Shown piece after piece: positions 30,579 to 42,965 of a DNA stretch of 64,000 bases (its first letter is position 1; the number at the start of each line of letters is the position of its first letter). The translations under genes were made by a program, and so were the position numbers. Origin of the DNA: Guillardia theta CCMP2712 (taxonomy: Eukaryota > Cryptophyceae > Pyrenomonadales > Geminigeraceae); the NCBI RefSeq assembly GCF_000315625.1, contig NW_005434605.1, positions 346,046-410,045 on the forward strand. The letters are read 5' to 3'. Below the pieces are notes generated by a model. It was given only the letters and a program-made list of their open reading frames with translations. It was not told where the DNA came from and made no database searches.

Positions 30579-31857
30579 ATGAAGGTGGATGTCGTTCACT
30601 GTGCTGGGCACAAGCGCAAGCTCTGCTCGCTGGGGACGGGCGAGGTTGTGCATGTCTTGAACTTTCGGGCACATCCGGACAAGACGCAGGAGTTCGAGAG
30701 GATCGCGCAGAGGCTGGCCCACTGCTTCTACCACATGGAGTCGGGGATCAGCGACGTACGGGTCTGCCATCCCAAGTGCGGAGAGGTATGCTTCGTGCTC
30801 ACGTTCCTCAGCAAGAGCGACCTCGAGAGGTTCCAGGCCGGGCCCGAGCGCGACGCGACGGAGGCGCTGAAGTCATGCATCGAGGGGGGGATCCCCTCGT
30901 TCGCGGTGTCGGGGACGCTGATGCCGGATACGCACACTTTCTCCTCCCTCCTCACGTTCCTCAAGGCCAACATCAAGGGGAGCAACTACAACGCGCACGA
31001 CTGCGAGGTTGTGAAGCGGGAGATGGCGAAGTGGTTCCCGAGGAAGGAGGAGTACGAGAGGTACGTGTACTGGGACCCTGCCGACCCCACCAAGTACACG
31101 AGGAATCTGGTGTTTGCCAATGAGCACATGGACGTCCTGCTCATGTGCTGGCCGCCCCACTCGAAGAGCGCGATCCATGGGCACGAGGACAGCAGCTGCT
31201 GGGTGGTGCTGGTGGAGGGCGAGGTGCACGAGATCCAGTACAACGTGCCGAAACTGGACAAGAAGTTCATCGAGACGCAGATGAAGAACCCGACGGGGGC
31301 GATCGGGAGGTGCTCGAAGCTGCGGGTGATCCACGAGGTGAAGCTTAGCGAAGACGGCCTGACCAACACGTACGCCAACGACGACATCGCCGTCCACCGC
31401 ATCGAGAACAGGTCCGACCGGCCGGCCTTCACACTGTGAGTCTCTTCCCTCCCTCTTTTCCTTTGCCCTCCTCCTTACCGGCTCTCGGTAGGCACGTGTA
31501 TGCGCCCGGGCTGAGGAAGATGAAGATCTTCAAGGACAGCGGGGAGGTATCGCTCCGATCGCTCTCCCTCCCCTTCCTCGTCTCCTCATCCCCTCCCATC
31601 CCCTCCCCTCCTCTCCTTGCTGCTGTTTCCCTGGCTGTCACGCTGATCCGGGGCTCCTCCTCCAGGTGTTCGTCTACTCGGTCGCTTCCATCCCCTACAT
31701 GTCCGAGCATGGCAGTCGCACGGGGAGATGGGGGAAAGACACGGACCCTGACGGCATCCTCGACATCGAGGCCTGGAACAAGAACCAGCTCGGCAGCTCT
31801 CCTGTCATCTCCTCCATGCCCAACCCCCCAGACATGGAAGTTGGTCCTTCGATCTGA
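30579..31857 (+). CDS. Cysteine dioxygenase with N-terminal ABM-like domain
   Basis: Three exons, 30579-31435, 31492-31546 and 31666-31857, join in phase to 367 residues. The C-terminal part is a cupin of the type I cysteine dioxygenase family: PPHSKSAIHGHEDSSCWVVLVEGEVHE supplies the iron-binding His-x-His and the metal-motif Gly/Glu; VHRIENRSDRPAFTLHVYAPGLRKMKIF is the second cupin motif with the third His and HVYAP end. These enzymes oxidise cysteine (or other thiols) to sulfinate. Residues about 22-105 form an extra domain: EVVHVLNFRAHPDKTQEFERIAQRL and CFVLTFLSKSDLERFQ resemble the dimeric alpha-beta barrel of ABM monooxygenases. Human CDO is about 200 aa, so the extra N-terminus is real. 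Cytosolic by appearance. Confidence 0.9.
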
Positions 31858-32132
31858 GAGCATTGGAACAGGGATAAAGATGATGAGGGAGAGGAGGAGG
31901 AGCAGAAGTCGTGGTGGTGGTGGTGGGAGGTGAGGAGGAGAAAGGAGATTAACGCTTGAGCTGGTGGAGACATCTATTGTTGGTCCACCATGCAACTTCC
32001 TAGACGCTGGGGATGGTGCCATCAGACCTTTTTTCCCTCCTCCTCCTCCTCCCCTTCCTCCCCCTCCTCCCCCTCCTCCTCCTCCCTCCTCCAGGACGGG
32101 CACAAACATGCTCGGAGCGCACCTGCATCGTG

Positions 32133-33143
<1,011 letters not shown>

Positions 33144-33155
33144 CTACACCCCATC

Positions 33156-33197
33156 CATCCCTCCCTCCCTCCCTCCCTCCCTCCCTCCCTCCCTCCC
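33156..33197. repeat. (CCCT)n microsatellite
   Basis: About ten CCCT/CCTC units on the plus strand, in a pyrimidine/purine-rich non-coding stretch (33,110-33,560). Confidence 0.9.
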
Positions 33198-33739
33198 CTC
33201 CTCGTTCCCTCAACTCGATCCTAAACGCTGCCTGCTTCTCCCTCTGCCTGCCTTCTCACCTGTTGGGGCCCAGCAGCAGCACATGAAATCTGCTGGCTCG
33301 GAGGGAAGGAGAGGAGGCAAAAACCTTCCTGCCCTGAAGATACACGAGGACGGACAAGCTACGCGCCGGGAAGCTGACTCCAGCTCAGATGCAGGAGGAG
33401 GGAGAAGGCTGGGAAGGGGAAGGGGAATGGGAGGGGTGGGAGGCATGGGAGCAGCAGTACAAGGTAGGACAGGATAGAGACGCTAGGGAGAAGGGAAAGG
33501 AGAGGAGAAGGAGAAAAGGGAAGAGAGGAGGGGGGACTGAGAGAGGAAGGGAGGGGTAGGTACCTGATTTGAGGACCGAGGAGAATGTGGGCGTCCTCTT
33601 GCTCGAGCAAGCGCGAAGAAGCTCTTCCTCTCAAGTCACAAACTTCCTCCTCAGGGCAAGTGTATCCTATCCATGGCTGTTGACAGCTAATGAGCGAGCA
33701 AGAATGCCCATGTTGTTATTGATGATGATTATCAGAAGG

Positions 33740-36305
33740 AGGAGGAGGAGCAGCAGCAGCTGCAGCAGTAGCAGCATGCACCTCTTGCCAGCAGTCGAAG
33801 GCTTTGGTTCCTGCCGCGCTGTGGATGTAGGCGAAGTGACAAAACCTGTGAACTTGGCGGAGCTCAAGGAAAGTGGCGATCTGCTGGAGGTCAGGGGAGG
33901 AAGAGAAGTGAAGAAAGGAGACAGCCGAGCAAGAGAGAAAATACAAAGAGAAGATGAGATGAGATGAGATGAGATGAGATGAGAGATGAGATGAGAGATG
34001 AGATGAGATGAGATGAGATGAGATGAGATGAGATGAGATGAGATGAGAAGAGAAGAGAAGAGATGAGATGAGAGAAGGGAAGAGGAGGAAGGAGGGGAGG
34101 GGAGGAAGGATGGGAGGGAGTTTGTTTCTTCACCTGCATCCATCGGATCTGCGCGTCGCCCCAGCCATTCAGATAAATTCCATGAGACTCATCGAGGGCC
34201 TGCGGTACCTCCCATCATGTACATGCTCACCCTCCCTCCCCCTCCTCCTCCCTCTCCTCCTCTCTACATCTTCTCCCTCCTTCCCGTCTCCCTCGAGTTC
34301 CCCTAACTCCCCTTCTTCCTTGCTACCTCCTCTTCTCCATCCTCCCTCCCTCCTCGTCCCTCTCCTATCTCACGTCCCCCCCCTCTCCTCCTTTCTCCCT
34401 TCCTCCTCCTCCTTCTCCTCCTCTTCCTCCTCCTCTCACCTTGACGTAGCTCCACACGTCCTCTTGCACGAATCTCCTCACGCTCACCAGCTCGAAGTTG
34501 GTGTAAAACATCGCCACGTCTGCGTGAGCTCAGCTGAACCCCAGCAGCAGAGGGTGGCCGACCCGCGTCCTCGGAGATGTTCGGGTACCCAAGGAGACGG
34601 AGGAGGAGACCTTTGCTGTCTCCTGCTCCTGCTCCTGCTCCTGGGCCCTGCCCTGTTTCAAGGCAGGAGGACGATGTATCTTTCATGTACTGGAGGTGAA
34701 AGCGCCACAGTCCTCTCGTCTTGCCCGTCCAGTCCTTTCCTGCCTGTCTGTACCCATAGGAGATGTTCCTGCGCAAAAAAGTGAAAGAAAGGACGAGAGA
34801 TTAGGAGGAGAAGAGAAGAGGAGGAGGAAGAGAAGGAGGAGGAGCAGGAGGAGAGAAGAAGAGCAGAAATGAAGATGTTTCCCTCCCCCGCTATACTAGC
34901 TCCTCCTCCTCCCACCTCTTCCTCATTACCATTTCCACCCTCCCTTCGTTGCCTCACTCTCAACTCTCAACTCTAATGCTCACTCCCTCCTCCCTCCTCC
35001 CGCTTCCCTCCTCCCTCCTCCCTCCTCCCTCCTCCCTCCTCCCTCCTCCCTCTCGTTGATCTCCTGCCCCCCTCCTACCCCCCTCGCGTTTTCCCTTCTC
35101 ACCTCTCCTGGGCATCCTGGAAGACATCGAGGAGCGGGGTCGCAAAGAACGAGTCTGTGTCCAACCTGCTCCTCCTCAGCTCTCGACCTTCACGTCTCAT
35201 CTGGACCTCATGAACATCTCCAGCTCTCGCACAGCTGCATGCTCGAAGACTCCTCGCACCCAGAACCTTGACATGTGCTGCTCCAGGGAGTGACCGGCAT
35301 CCCTCCACCTCGCACGCCAGCACCTGGTAACCCCACGCAGATCGCTTGGAGTGAACGCTCGTCCTCCCGCCCGGGTTAAAGTTTGCGGGGAACGACATGT
35401 CGGCGACGAGAAACTCTGCGAAGAGGAAGGAAGGAAGGCAGCGGGAGAGAGAGGGCGAGGAGAGGAGCGGAAGGAGGCAGAGGAGAGGAAAGGAGCAGAG
35501 TGGGGGGGGTGAGGGAGGTGGGGAGACAGAGGGGAAGAAAGTGAAGAGAAAGGAGAGTTGTGAGCAAAAGTAGACGGAAAGAGGAAGAAGCGGAGAGAGC
35601 AGGAAGGGAAATAAGGTGAGCAGGAAATCTACTGAAGCACAAACACCCTTGGTCACTCACCCACATTCGCTGCAGTCCAAGTTTGTATCATTGCAATCAA
35701 GTCTTGATCCCATTCTTCGCTGCAGACACGTTAAGAAACAAGAGGGGGAGGGTAAGAGAGGCAGGGCAAGGAAGGCGGAGGAGCAACCAAGGAGAGGGGG
35801 CACAGAAAGGAGCACGGAACAAACGAACAACAAGATGGAGGCGGGAGCAGGAAACAGGAGGCAGCAAGCCAGTGGAGGAACGGGCAAGTGTTTGAGCAGG
35901 AGAGAACAGGAATGAAGGAGCAGGAGGAGTAGGAGCAGGCGACAATTTGAGCTCTACCGGAAGAGGAAGACTGGGTAGCAGAAGGAGTGAGGACGGAGAA
36001 AGTGAATTTCGAGAGCCCTCAAGCTCGCGCGCAGAGACTCCAGGTCGAATTCCCTGAATGTACGCGAGATGGAGGAGGAGGAGGAGGAGGAGGAGGAGGA
36101 GGAGGAGGAGGAGNNNNNNNNNNNNNNNNNNNNNNNNNNNNNNNNNNNNNNNNNNNNNNNNNNNNNNNNNNNNNNNNNNNNNNNNNNNNNNNNNNNNNNN
36201 NNNNNNNNNNNNNAGTCAGTTTTCATCCTCTCTGAGACCTGACTGACCTCGGCCCACAAGATAGATCACTGCCGCCTTGGGTTTTCTTGCACACGGAGCT
36301 GAACA
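33740..36305 (-). CDS. GT15 alpha-1,2-mannosyltransferase-like gene (KRE2/MNT1 family), incomplete across a gap
   Basis: Exons hidden between microsatellites spell the GT15 order: RKPKAAVIYLVGRG (about 36290-36235); EFDLESLRASLRALEIHFLRPHSFCYPVFLF (about 36052-35958); EEWDQDLIAMIQTWTAANV (35719-35661); EFLVADMSFPANFNPGG...KRSAWGYQ (from 35415); FWVRGVFEHAAVRELEMFM; SRLDTDSFFATPLLDVFQDAQER, the donor-site acidic motif; NISYGYRQAGKDWTGKTRGLW; MFYTNFELVSVRRFVQEDVWSYVK (to about 34443); LDESHGIYLNGWGDAQIRWMQ (to about 34134); IATFLELRQVHRFCHFAYIHS (about 33886-33820). These match the (R/L)xDxD, YGF, NFE, GG(F/I)Y..RWGDA and HxxxF..GY.H signatures of Golgi mannosyltransferases that transfer mannose from GDP-mannose. 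The 100-N gap falls in an intron after the first of these exons. Borders are approximate. Confidence 0.72.
33953..34072. repeat. (GAGAT)n pentanucleotide microsatellite
   Basis: About 120 bases of GAGAT with a few interruptions (GAGAGAT, GAGAA). It is inside an inferred intron of the GT15 gene and produces artefactual open frames on both strands. Confidence 0.95.
34975..35056. repeat. (CTCCCTC)n pyrimidine tandem repeat
   Basis: Tandem TCCCTCC heptamer-like units on the plus strand, in an inferred intron of the GT15 gene. Together with 31.9-32.1, 34.2-34.45 and 36.3-36.4 kb it makes this the most pyrimidine/purine-skewed part of the window. Confidence 0.85.
36114..36213. other. Assembly gap (100 N)
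   Basis: Exactly 100 undetermined bases, directly after a GGA trinucleotide run (36070-36113). The fixed length suggests a gap of unknown true size. Confidence 1.
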
Positions 36306-36589
36306 CACGATCAGCTGCTGCTGCTGCTGCTCCTCCTCCTCCTCCTCCTCCTCCTCCTCCTCCTCCTCTTCCTGTTGCCTCTCTTCCATCCTTGCCATCC
36401 TCCTCTTGACCTTCCCCCTTTGCCTCTTCCCCGCTCGGTCCTATATCGCCCTCCTCCTCATCCTCCTGTTTACTCTCACATTCAGCAGGGAGCAGCCGAG
36501 AGGATCGCCAGGAGAAGAGAGGCATGACAATGTCGCTGCTCCACTCGTCAGCAGTCGCTCCATCCCTCCCATCTTCCATCCCCTCACCT

Positions 36590-36966
36590 GGAGAACGGGA
36601 AGCCCACGACATCAGCTAGGGTCCATCCTCCCCTCGGCTCCTCCTCGATGAAGTTCCAGGTTGACCTCTCCACCTCCACGTCGGTAGAAGAGGGCACGGA
36701 GGTGTTGAGCAGCGCAAAGATGTTGTAACCTAGAGGAGATGGTCACAGTCTCCATCGTATCTCACCGTCAAATATTCCCTTCTTTCCCTCCCCTCCGTAC
36801 CTCCTGCTTTCCCGACTCCTCTTGCTCCTCCTCCTCAACCCCCCCCCCCCTCCTCCTCTTCCTACTCTTTCTCTGCTCCTTCCTGATTGCAACTCTACCT
36901 GTCATCGTCCCGATGTTTCTGAAAGGTTGCCACCTCACATCGGCACACAGGACGCAAACGCCAGTA

Positions 36967-36998
<32 letters not shown>

Positions 36999-37324
36999 CT
37001 CCTCCCGGCTCGGCTACAAGAGGATCAGACAAGCAAGTCCCTCCCGGCAAAGGAGAAAGACCAAGAGATTTCCGTCCCACCATGTCCAAGATCGACACCC
37101 GCGAGTCGTCCGACAGCTCCGAGCGCAGCTGGAGCAAGAGCAGTGAGGGAGGCTGAGGGCGGGGAGGACGAGGAGACAGACGTCTGCGCGTGAAGGAGCG
37201 ATGCTTGTCGTAGGCTTGCAGCATACTGGGATCCAGTGAAACCCATGGCGAAACTCCCCGCGGTGGCTGATGGATGAAACATCATAAATCAAGTCGATCT
37301 CAACCCGAAAGAACTGACCTTCTG

Positions 37325-37356
<32 letters not shown>

Positions 37357-38355
37357 TCATGCTCCTTCAACCTCTGGTCGCAGGCATGCATGAAGTGCTG
37401 CAGGACGTGGTGTTGTTCCCATGGAAGCTCAAACTCGTCGCCGACCCTGCAGCTCGATCTTCCCTTCACAGGATCCTCTACATCAGTTCTCCTCCCCTCC
37501 CCCCTCCCCCTCCTCCTCATTCCGATCTCATAGCTGCAGATCTCCCTCGAGAAACCTGCAGCATAGAGGCCGTCTGCAAGCTCGGCATCCCGCAGCCCTC
37601 GCCTGCGCCTCTTGCTCGAGAAGGCAACAAGATCCCTGGCCTGCCACAACGCATCATGGAGAGAATCGAGGAACGAGGTACAAGGCACTTCACGTCACCT
37701 CGATCCACGAGTGCAGCCATGAGAAAAATGCAGCTGTTTTCATCTCCTCCCTCTCCCCCTCCTCCTCGTAGCAAGTGCCTGCCTTGATCGCAATCTGGTC
37801 CACTGAGTCGATCACGTCCTGGTGGTTGCGAGACAAGAGGCACATCCTCTGCGCTGCATCAGGGCCAGGAGGGACCAGCAGAACTCTCTCGCCGTCATCG
37901 TTGCACAGAGAAGCGTCGGCGCTTGCTTCCTCGGAGGCTCTCTTGGAGGAGATGCAGCACTCCTGCCTCAGGTATTGGACCCTCCGCCCTGACACCATGG
38001 TGAGCAGCCAGAAGCTCCTCTGGCGGGGACGAAAATGCCACGTCCCGGATCGCGTTTGCCAGCACGGAGTTTTCACCATTTTCTTCTCTCCCATCGCCAT
38101 CTCTCTGAACTTCTCGAGGTGCGTCGGGTCGTAGACTGAAGCTCCCAGCAGGGTCCCGTCCATCCACGTCCCCAAGTCTCCGCAGGCATCTGCCAGCCTC
38201 TCATGCGACGCGTTCAGCCCCGCTAGCGCCATGTCGGCCTTTGGATAGCAGATCAGCTCCTCGCATTCCTCCCCTGAGCTGCAGTCTGTCCTGGGTATGC
38301 CGGCTACCAGCACTGCCAACACCAGCATGAACGTGCGGCGATCGAGCCAGGCCAT
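36590..38355 (-). CDS. Signal-peptide-bearing protein of unknown function, possibly the N-terminal part of the GT15 gene
   Basis: Starts MAWLDRRTFMLVLAVLVAGIPRTDCSS, a good signal peptide or membrane anchor, and continues in exon 38355-37690 with Cys-rich segments (EECEELICYPKADMA, PCWQTRSGTWHF). After an intron (GTGACG to GTGGCAG) comes ARDLVAFSSKRRRRGLRDAELADGLYAAGFSREICSYEIG and EFELPWEQHHVLQHFMHA, then a Gly/Ala repeat from GAGCAG units. Further exons read VRWQPFRNIGTMTG / YNIFALLNTSVPSSTDVEVERSTWNFIEEEP...DVVGFPFS with a phase-1 joint. No domain is recognised. It lies immediately 5' of the GT15 exons on the same strand, so it could be the lumenal stem of that enzyme. Confidence 0.55.
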
Positions 38356-39130
38356 CGTCAGGAGGAAGGAGGTCTCCGACCGTCTCGTCGCGCGACAACT
38401 CAGTCAGCTCGGATGCCTGCTTCATCTCATGCTGCTCGTCTCCTCTTGCTCCTTCATGTCCCCGCGTTCCTATCCTCACCTCCGGTCCTTCCCTGCATTG
38501 CGACGTTTGACCATGATTTGACCCAATAGGCGTTACGGAAAAGGGAAATACGTTACCTTGTTGGCTCGGCCGCCGCGGGCAGCAAATGCAAGCACTCGGG
38601 AAGCAGTGACCGTGGAGGGTAGAGGAGGAGGGGGAGTGGGGGGGAGGGGAGGAGGAGGAGGATATGAAGCAGATGGGGAGGATGACCATGACGAGCGTAG
38701 GTTTTCACATGGGGAATCATGAGAAAGAACAGGAAGATAGAGTGAATTGAACTGAATAGTATACAGGCATAAGCAGAAAGTTTTGTGTGTTTGGGGGCAG
38801 GGATTCAATCTTAATCTTCTTGGGAGTCAATATTAGTCTGTTCCACCACGTAGCTATGAGAAGCTGCAGAGAGGTTTGGTGTTGAGATGTGAGGCGTGGG
38901 GCTGGTAGGTGGAGCGGGCAGAGGTTGGTCATTGATGAGAACTTGTACAACATGGAGGACTGCCGCAGTATGACAAAGGACGTAGTGAACACCGAAGAGA
39001 GAAGAGCCTTCTGACACCTTACAGCTCTAGCTTGTAACTGACTTCTATCGCCAGGTGATCGCTGTTGGGCGATTCAGAAGACGAGTGAGACGAAGACGGG
39101 GCCCTTAGGGACTGGAGACCACAAGCGAGC
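38356..39130. other. Divergent spacer
   Basis: Between the signal-peptide gene (minus) and the EAF-like gene (plus). A GGGGA/GGAGG run lies at 38,620-38,665; the rest is mixed sequence with no supported gene. Two minus-strand frames of 80-90 codons lack splice or protein support. Confidence 0.5.
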
Positions 39131-40038
39131 ATGGCAGAAGAGTTCACAAACTTTAAACTGAAGATTGGGAGCACAATACGGAAGACGGGAAAGAGAGACG
39201 CAGGCGCAGAGCAGTACGAGACGCTCCTCTTCACCTTCAGGCCGGACTCGATCAAAGATCAGTCCGGCGTGCTCTGGAGAGGGTCTGCAAACCCCAGCGA
39301 CAAGAAGAAGGAAGGCAACAAGGTATACGTCAGCTTCGAGAACCAGGACGTAGCAGCGGATGGCAAGACAAGCAGCGGGCACTACTTCGAGGGGAACATG
39401 GTAGCAGCCAAGGACGACTGCATCCTCATCGTTGACGAGAGCACCGGCGAAGCTGTTCTCGAGAAAATCTCTGGGAGCACAAGGTTGACCAAGTTGTCCA
39501 AGGTCTCACTTCCAACGAGCAAGCCTGCTCCTCTCCCCGACTCCCTCAAGAGGATGTTCTCACATGTGGACCAGTCGGAGCCAGCGGATGAAAGACCATC
39601 CAAGGCTCCGTACCAGCAGTACTACAATCAGAACAATGATGAAGCATCGTCCTCTGACTCGTCCTCTGATTCATCTGACGACGACGACGACGAGCCTGTG
39701 AGCGCTTGCTTGCGAGTCTGCCGCGATGCTATCTGACACCAACAATGTTACAGGAGACGGCGCCTCGTCAAGGTGGAGGCAAGGGGTTGATGGGATCTGG
39801 TGGAGGGAAAGGAACGATGTCGGGAGGGAAAGGAACAATGTCAGGAGGAAAAGGGTTGATGAAGGTTATCTTGAGACGCATCCTGCTGCTGAAACTTACT
39901 GCCTTACTCCTACCTAGCCTCCCGAACCTCAGTCATCCGAGTCGAACTCCGACAGCGATTCAGGTCTGCGAAGAATTCCCGACCACTCTCGATCTGATGT
40001 TTGTTGCAGATTCGGATGAAGATTCAGACCCGGAATGA
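39131..40038 (+). CDS. EAF-like (ELL-associated factor) transcription elongation protein
   Basis: Four exons, 39131-39697, 39754-39864, 39918-39963 and 40010-40038, join in phase to 250 residues. Residues about 10-125 match the EAF N-terminal domain: KLKIGSTIRK, YETLLFTFRPDSI, VYVSFENQ, HYFEGNMVAAKDDCILIVDESTGEAVLEKISGSTRLTKL. EAF proteins bind ELL and stimulate RNA polymerase II elongation. The remainder is low complexity: a Ser/Asp run, a Gly/Lys/Met repeat (GGKGTMSGGKGTMSGGKGLM) encoded by tandem 24-base units, and an acidic Ser/Asp tail SDSDSDSDEDSDPE. EAF transactivation tails are also Ser/Asp-rich. Nuclear by inference. Confidence 0.82.
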
Positions 40039-40059
40039 AATGATTCATCATCTTTTCAA

Positions 40060-41050
40060 ATCTCAGTCAGTGCCCCGTCAGATTCTCCCCCGATGTCACT
40101 GCGGTGGCTTGCCAACCCCTGTGACTGAGTCCGCTCCTCACTCTATCGGACTCCGTGGCCGCTTTCTGGAACCGTAGAACCGCCGTGTAGTACTAAACCC
40201 TGCCCGCCGCCGGCACTGTGAGAAACTTGCAAAGTAAATAAGTCCAACTGACTGTGAGGGGATCATGGCACTCATCGTCCGATGGCGGCGACCGTACTGA
40301 TCGGACGCCGGGGTGACCGTCCAGCCTGGCAGGTCAGGTACTATGCCAAGGCTGATGGACTCACATTCTGTACCGTTTTTGCCCAGGAAAAACAAAGCTC
40401 CCGAAAAGACGGTGGCTTTTCTCAGTTCTTGGTGTCCCCCAGCCGGGCTAGCCTAGTAGTGACCGTACCTGTTATATAGTTTATGACCGTACCCGTCATT
40501 CAAGGCTGCCACCGACTCAAAGGCCCGGCCGCCGCCCCGTCGGACTCCCCCGACTCGGACCAGGCCGACCGTGACGCCCGGGGGCCGGCCGCGGCCTCAG
40601 CGGCTGCCCTTCAAGTTTTTTTGCGCGGCCACTGTGACAGTGCGGCCTGTGAAGGGCCAGGCTGGCGAGTCACTGGCACTGGAAAATCCGAGGCCCGGGT
40701 CACCGGGAAGGTCCGAGGCCCGGGTCACCGGGCCGGGGTTTTGTCAACTGTAAGTTCATGGTTGTAACTTAACACCATACGGTACGTCCGGGGGGGGGGG
40801 GGGGGGGGCGGCCTCAGCCCGGCCTGTGACGGCGTACCCGGGTCGGAGTCGCCAAACTTGAAACTTGAAACTCAGTTCAGACTTTCCGAACCATTCCGAC
40901 CTGGGCCGGTGGCAGGCCGCGCCCTCCGCCCTGAATGCGACAGTGCCCGCGGGTGGTCAAACTTTGGTCAATTCATGGTCATTCCATGTCCGACAACTTG
41001 TGGCAACACACGGTGACCGTGGTCAAACTCTTTACTTAAAAAGTTAAGTT
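40060..41050. repeat. GC-rich CCGG-type island with poly-G run
   Basis: About 1 kb of GGCCCGG/CCGGGCC-rich sequence with recurrent GTGACCGT, GGTCACCGG (twice in near-identical 24-base blocks at about 40,688-40,735) and ACTTGAAACTTGAAACT. A 25-27 base G homopolymer lies at about 40,782-40,808. No gene is supported; open frames here reflect composition. Confidence 0.7.
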
Positions 41051-41059
41051 AAAAATCAA

Positions 41060-42640
41060 AGTTCACATATGGGAAGGGGGGGATGGGGGGTTGACGGTGA
41101 CGAACTTGTGGGGTAGGGTAGGTTGAATATGAAGATTCGTATCTGGGACGAAAAGACGAGTTTTCGATTCGTAATCGTTTCTTTCCTCTGGGGAGTCCCA
41201 AGCAGTGGTCTCCCCAGCTTTCCTTGGGGACGTGCCGCACCCCCACCCCCATACAGTCATATTGTCTACCCCCACCCTTATTTAGACATTAGTTTACACG
41301 GGGGTAACCCCCACCAAGAAAGACCCACCGGTGTGATGAATGTCCCCTGCTACCACCCCCGCTTGCACCTTCTTGTGCCCACCCCCCCTCATTTTCTTTG
41401 CTTTGGTTACCTGTCGTGCCACACCCAATATGATCGTAAGAACTTTCCGACATTCTTCGTTCAATAGTTCCTCTTTTTTCAAACTTGAAGCCCTTCAAAA
41501 GTACCGTTACCACCCACCCACGACTGATGGGATGGACCCCACCACACCCTTCATTACCTGGAATTACCACCCCCACCCCCTCGTCTTCCCACGAACCTCT
41601 TCAGATTTGGATCAATCCTCACACACTACCCCAACGATTCCCATCAGCCCCACTGACCTTATCTAAGTAATACCCCCACCCCTATTTGCTTTTCCTATAC
41701 CCCCCTATATTCCCCTGATTGCCTTGGAGAATCATCCTACTGTAACTGACCCCTACCCCCTCAATTTTACCCATCCCCGACCTTGCTCTACGTCCCTCCC
41801 CTCACAGATGACCTGGACTTGCCTAGTTTCATAGCTTCAATTGACTTGCGAGGCACCCACCCATGAGATCTGAGGGACCCTTCACGCTATCCGAACCCCC
41901 TCCACCCCTCTATCCGATTCGGACTTCTCTCATAAATTAACAAGGTTTGGTTGGATTGGAGGTTGCAAACTTCAGGGGTGGGGTAGTAAATTGACCGGTT
42001 CTTTGATATAAAATAGTGGGGTAGGGTACCCTTTGCAAAAAGGGTGGGGTACTCCGAAATATTGTCCAAGTTTTCTCATTGGTGGGGTACTTCGGTGAAA
42101 ACGGGGGTGGTACGATTGACGGCGCATTACATCAAGAGAATAGATAGGGGGTAGGGTCATTCACTAGACCCCTTCCTTGCTACGACGCACCATCCTTTTC
42201 GGGAGGGAACCCCAGTACCCCAATGATTATTTTCCTGTTGCGAGAATAGTACCCGTACTTTACTCTTTCAAAATACCGGTCATAATGGATAACAAAGTAC
42301 CCCCGTACCCCCACTATCATGGAAGGCTACGACATCTGCTCTTGCCCACAAGGTATACCCTACCCATCCCACCACCCTCCACCCCTTACCGACATTCCCC
42401 ACCCCGCATTTAACCCCCACCCTTTCACAAACCCCCTGTTTTCAATCACCCTACATTTGATAACCCCTACCCCAATATTACATTCTTTGTACCCCCCTTC
42501 TGTCCTTTCCTTCCATCGAAGTTTGTACCCCCACCCTACTTATTGTTATGACCTCCACCCCTCCATCTTTACACCCCCAGATTGAAGCTAAGAGTTCAGG
42601 ACCGGTACTTTCGTAATGCAATCACCCCACCCCCTCGATC
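41060..42640. repeat. Long C-rich (TACCCCC-type) strand-asymmetric tract
   Basis: A short G-rich stretch on the plus strand (41,068-41,125) is followed by about 1.3 kb dominated by C runs (ACCCCCACCCC, TACCCCC), with a local reversal to G-rich at about 41,975-42,160. It ends at the TATA box of the next plus-strand gene. No gene is visible. Confidence 0.8.
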
Positions 42641-42650
42641 TGGCGGTGGG

Positions 42651-42658
42651 TATAAATA
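42651..42658 (+). promoter_or_regulatory. TATA box (TATAAATA)
   Basis: A perfect TATAAATA preceded by GGCGGTGGG, positioned at the right end of the C-rich tract and about 310 bases before ATG 42966. The distance would leave a long 5' UTR or an unrecognised 5' exon. Confidence 0.55.
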
Positions 42659-42965
42659 GGGAGCCGAGGGTGATAGGGAGGGTTCTGGTTTTCCCTCCGA
42701 CTGCACCCACGCACATCGGTCATCGACCTTTCTGTGCTCCTTCCTGTCTCCCTCCTCTCCCCCCCCCCCTCCCTTCTCCCCAGCACCTCGTTAACTGTGC
42801 TTCCCGACCCTTCTCTGCATCCCCCTCCCCTCCTCTCATTTCTTGACCCGAATCCCGTGCCTCTTGTCAGCACTTAAAACTCCTGACTGCTGGCGTACCT
42901 ACACATCGTGGTTGGGTTGTTGGGGATTGGACAAGAACCTGAAGGGGCAGCGTGTTGAGAGTGTT

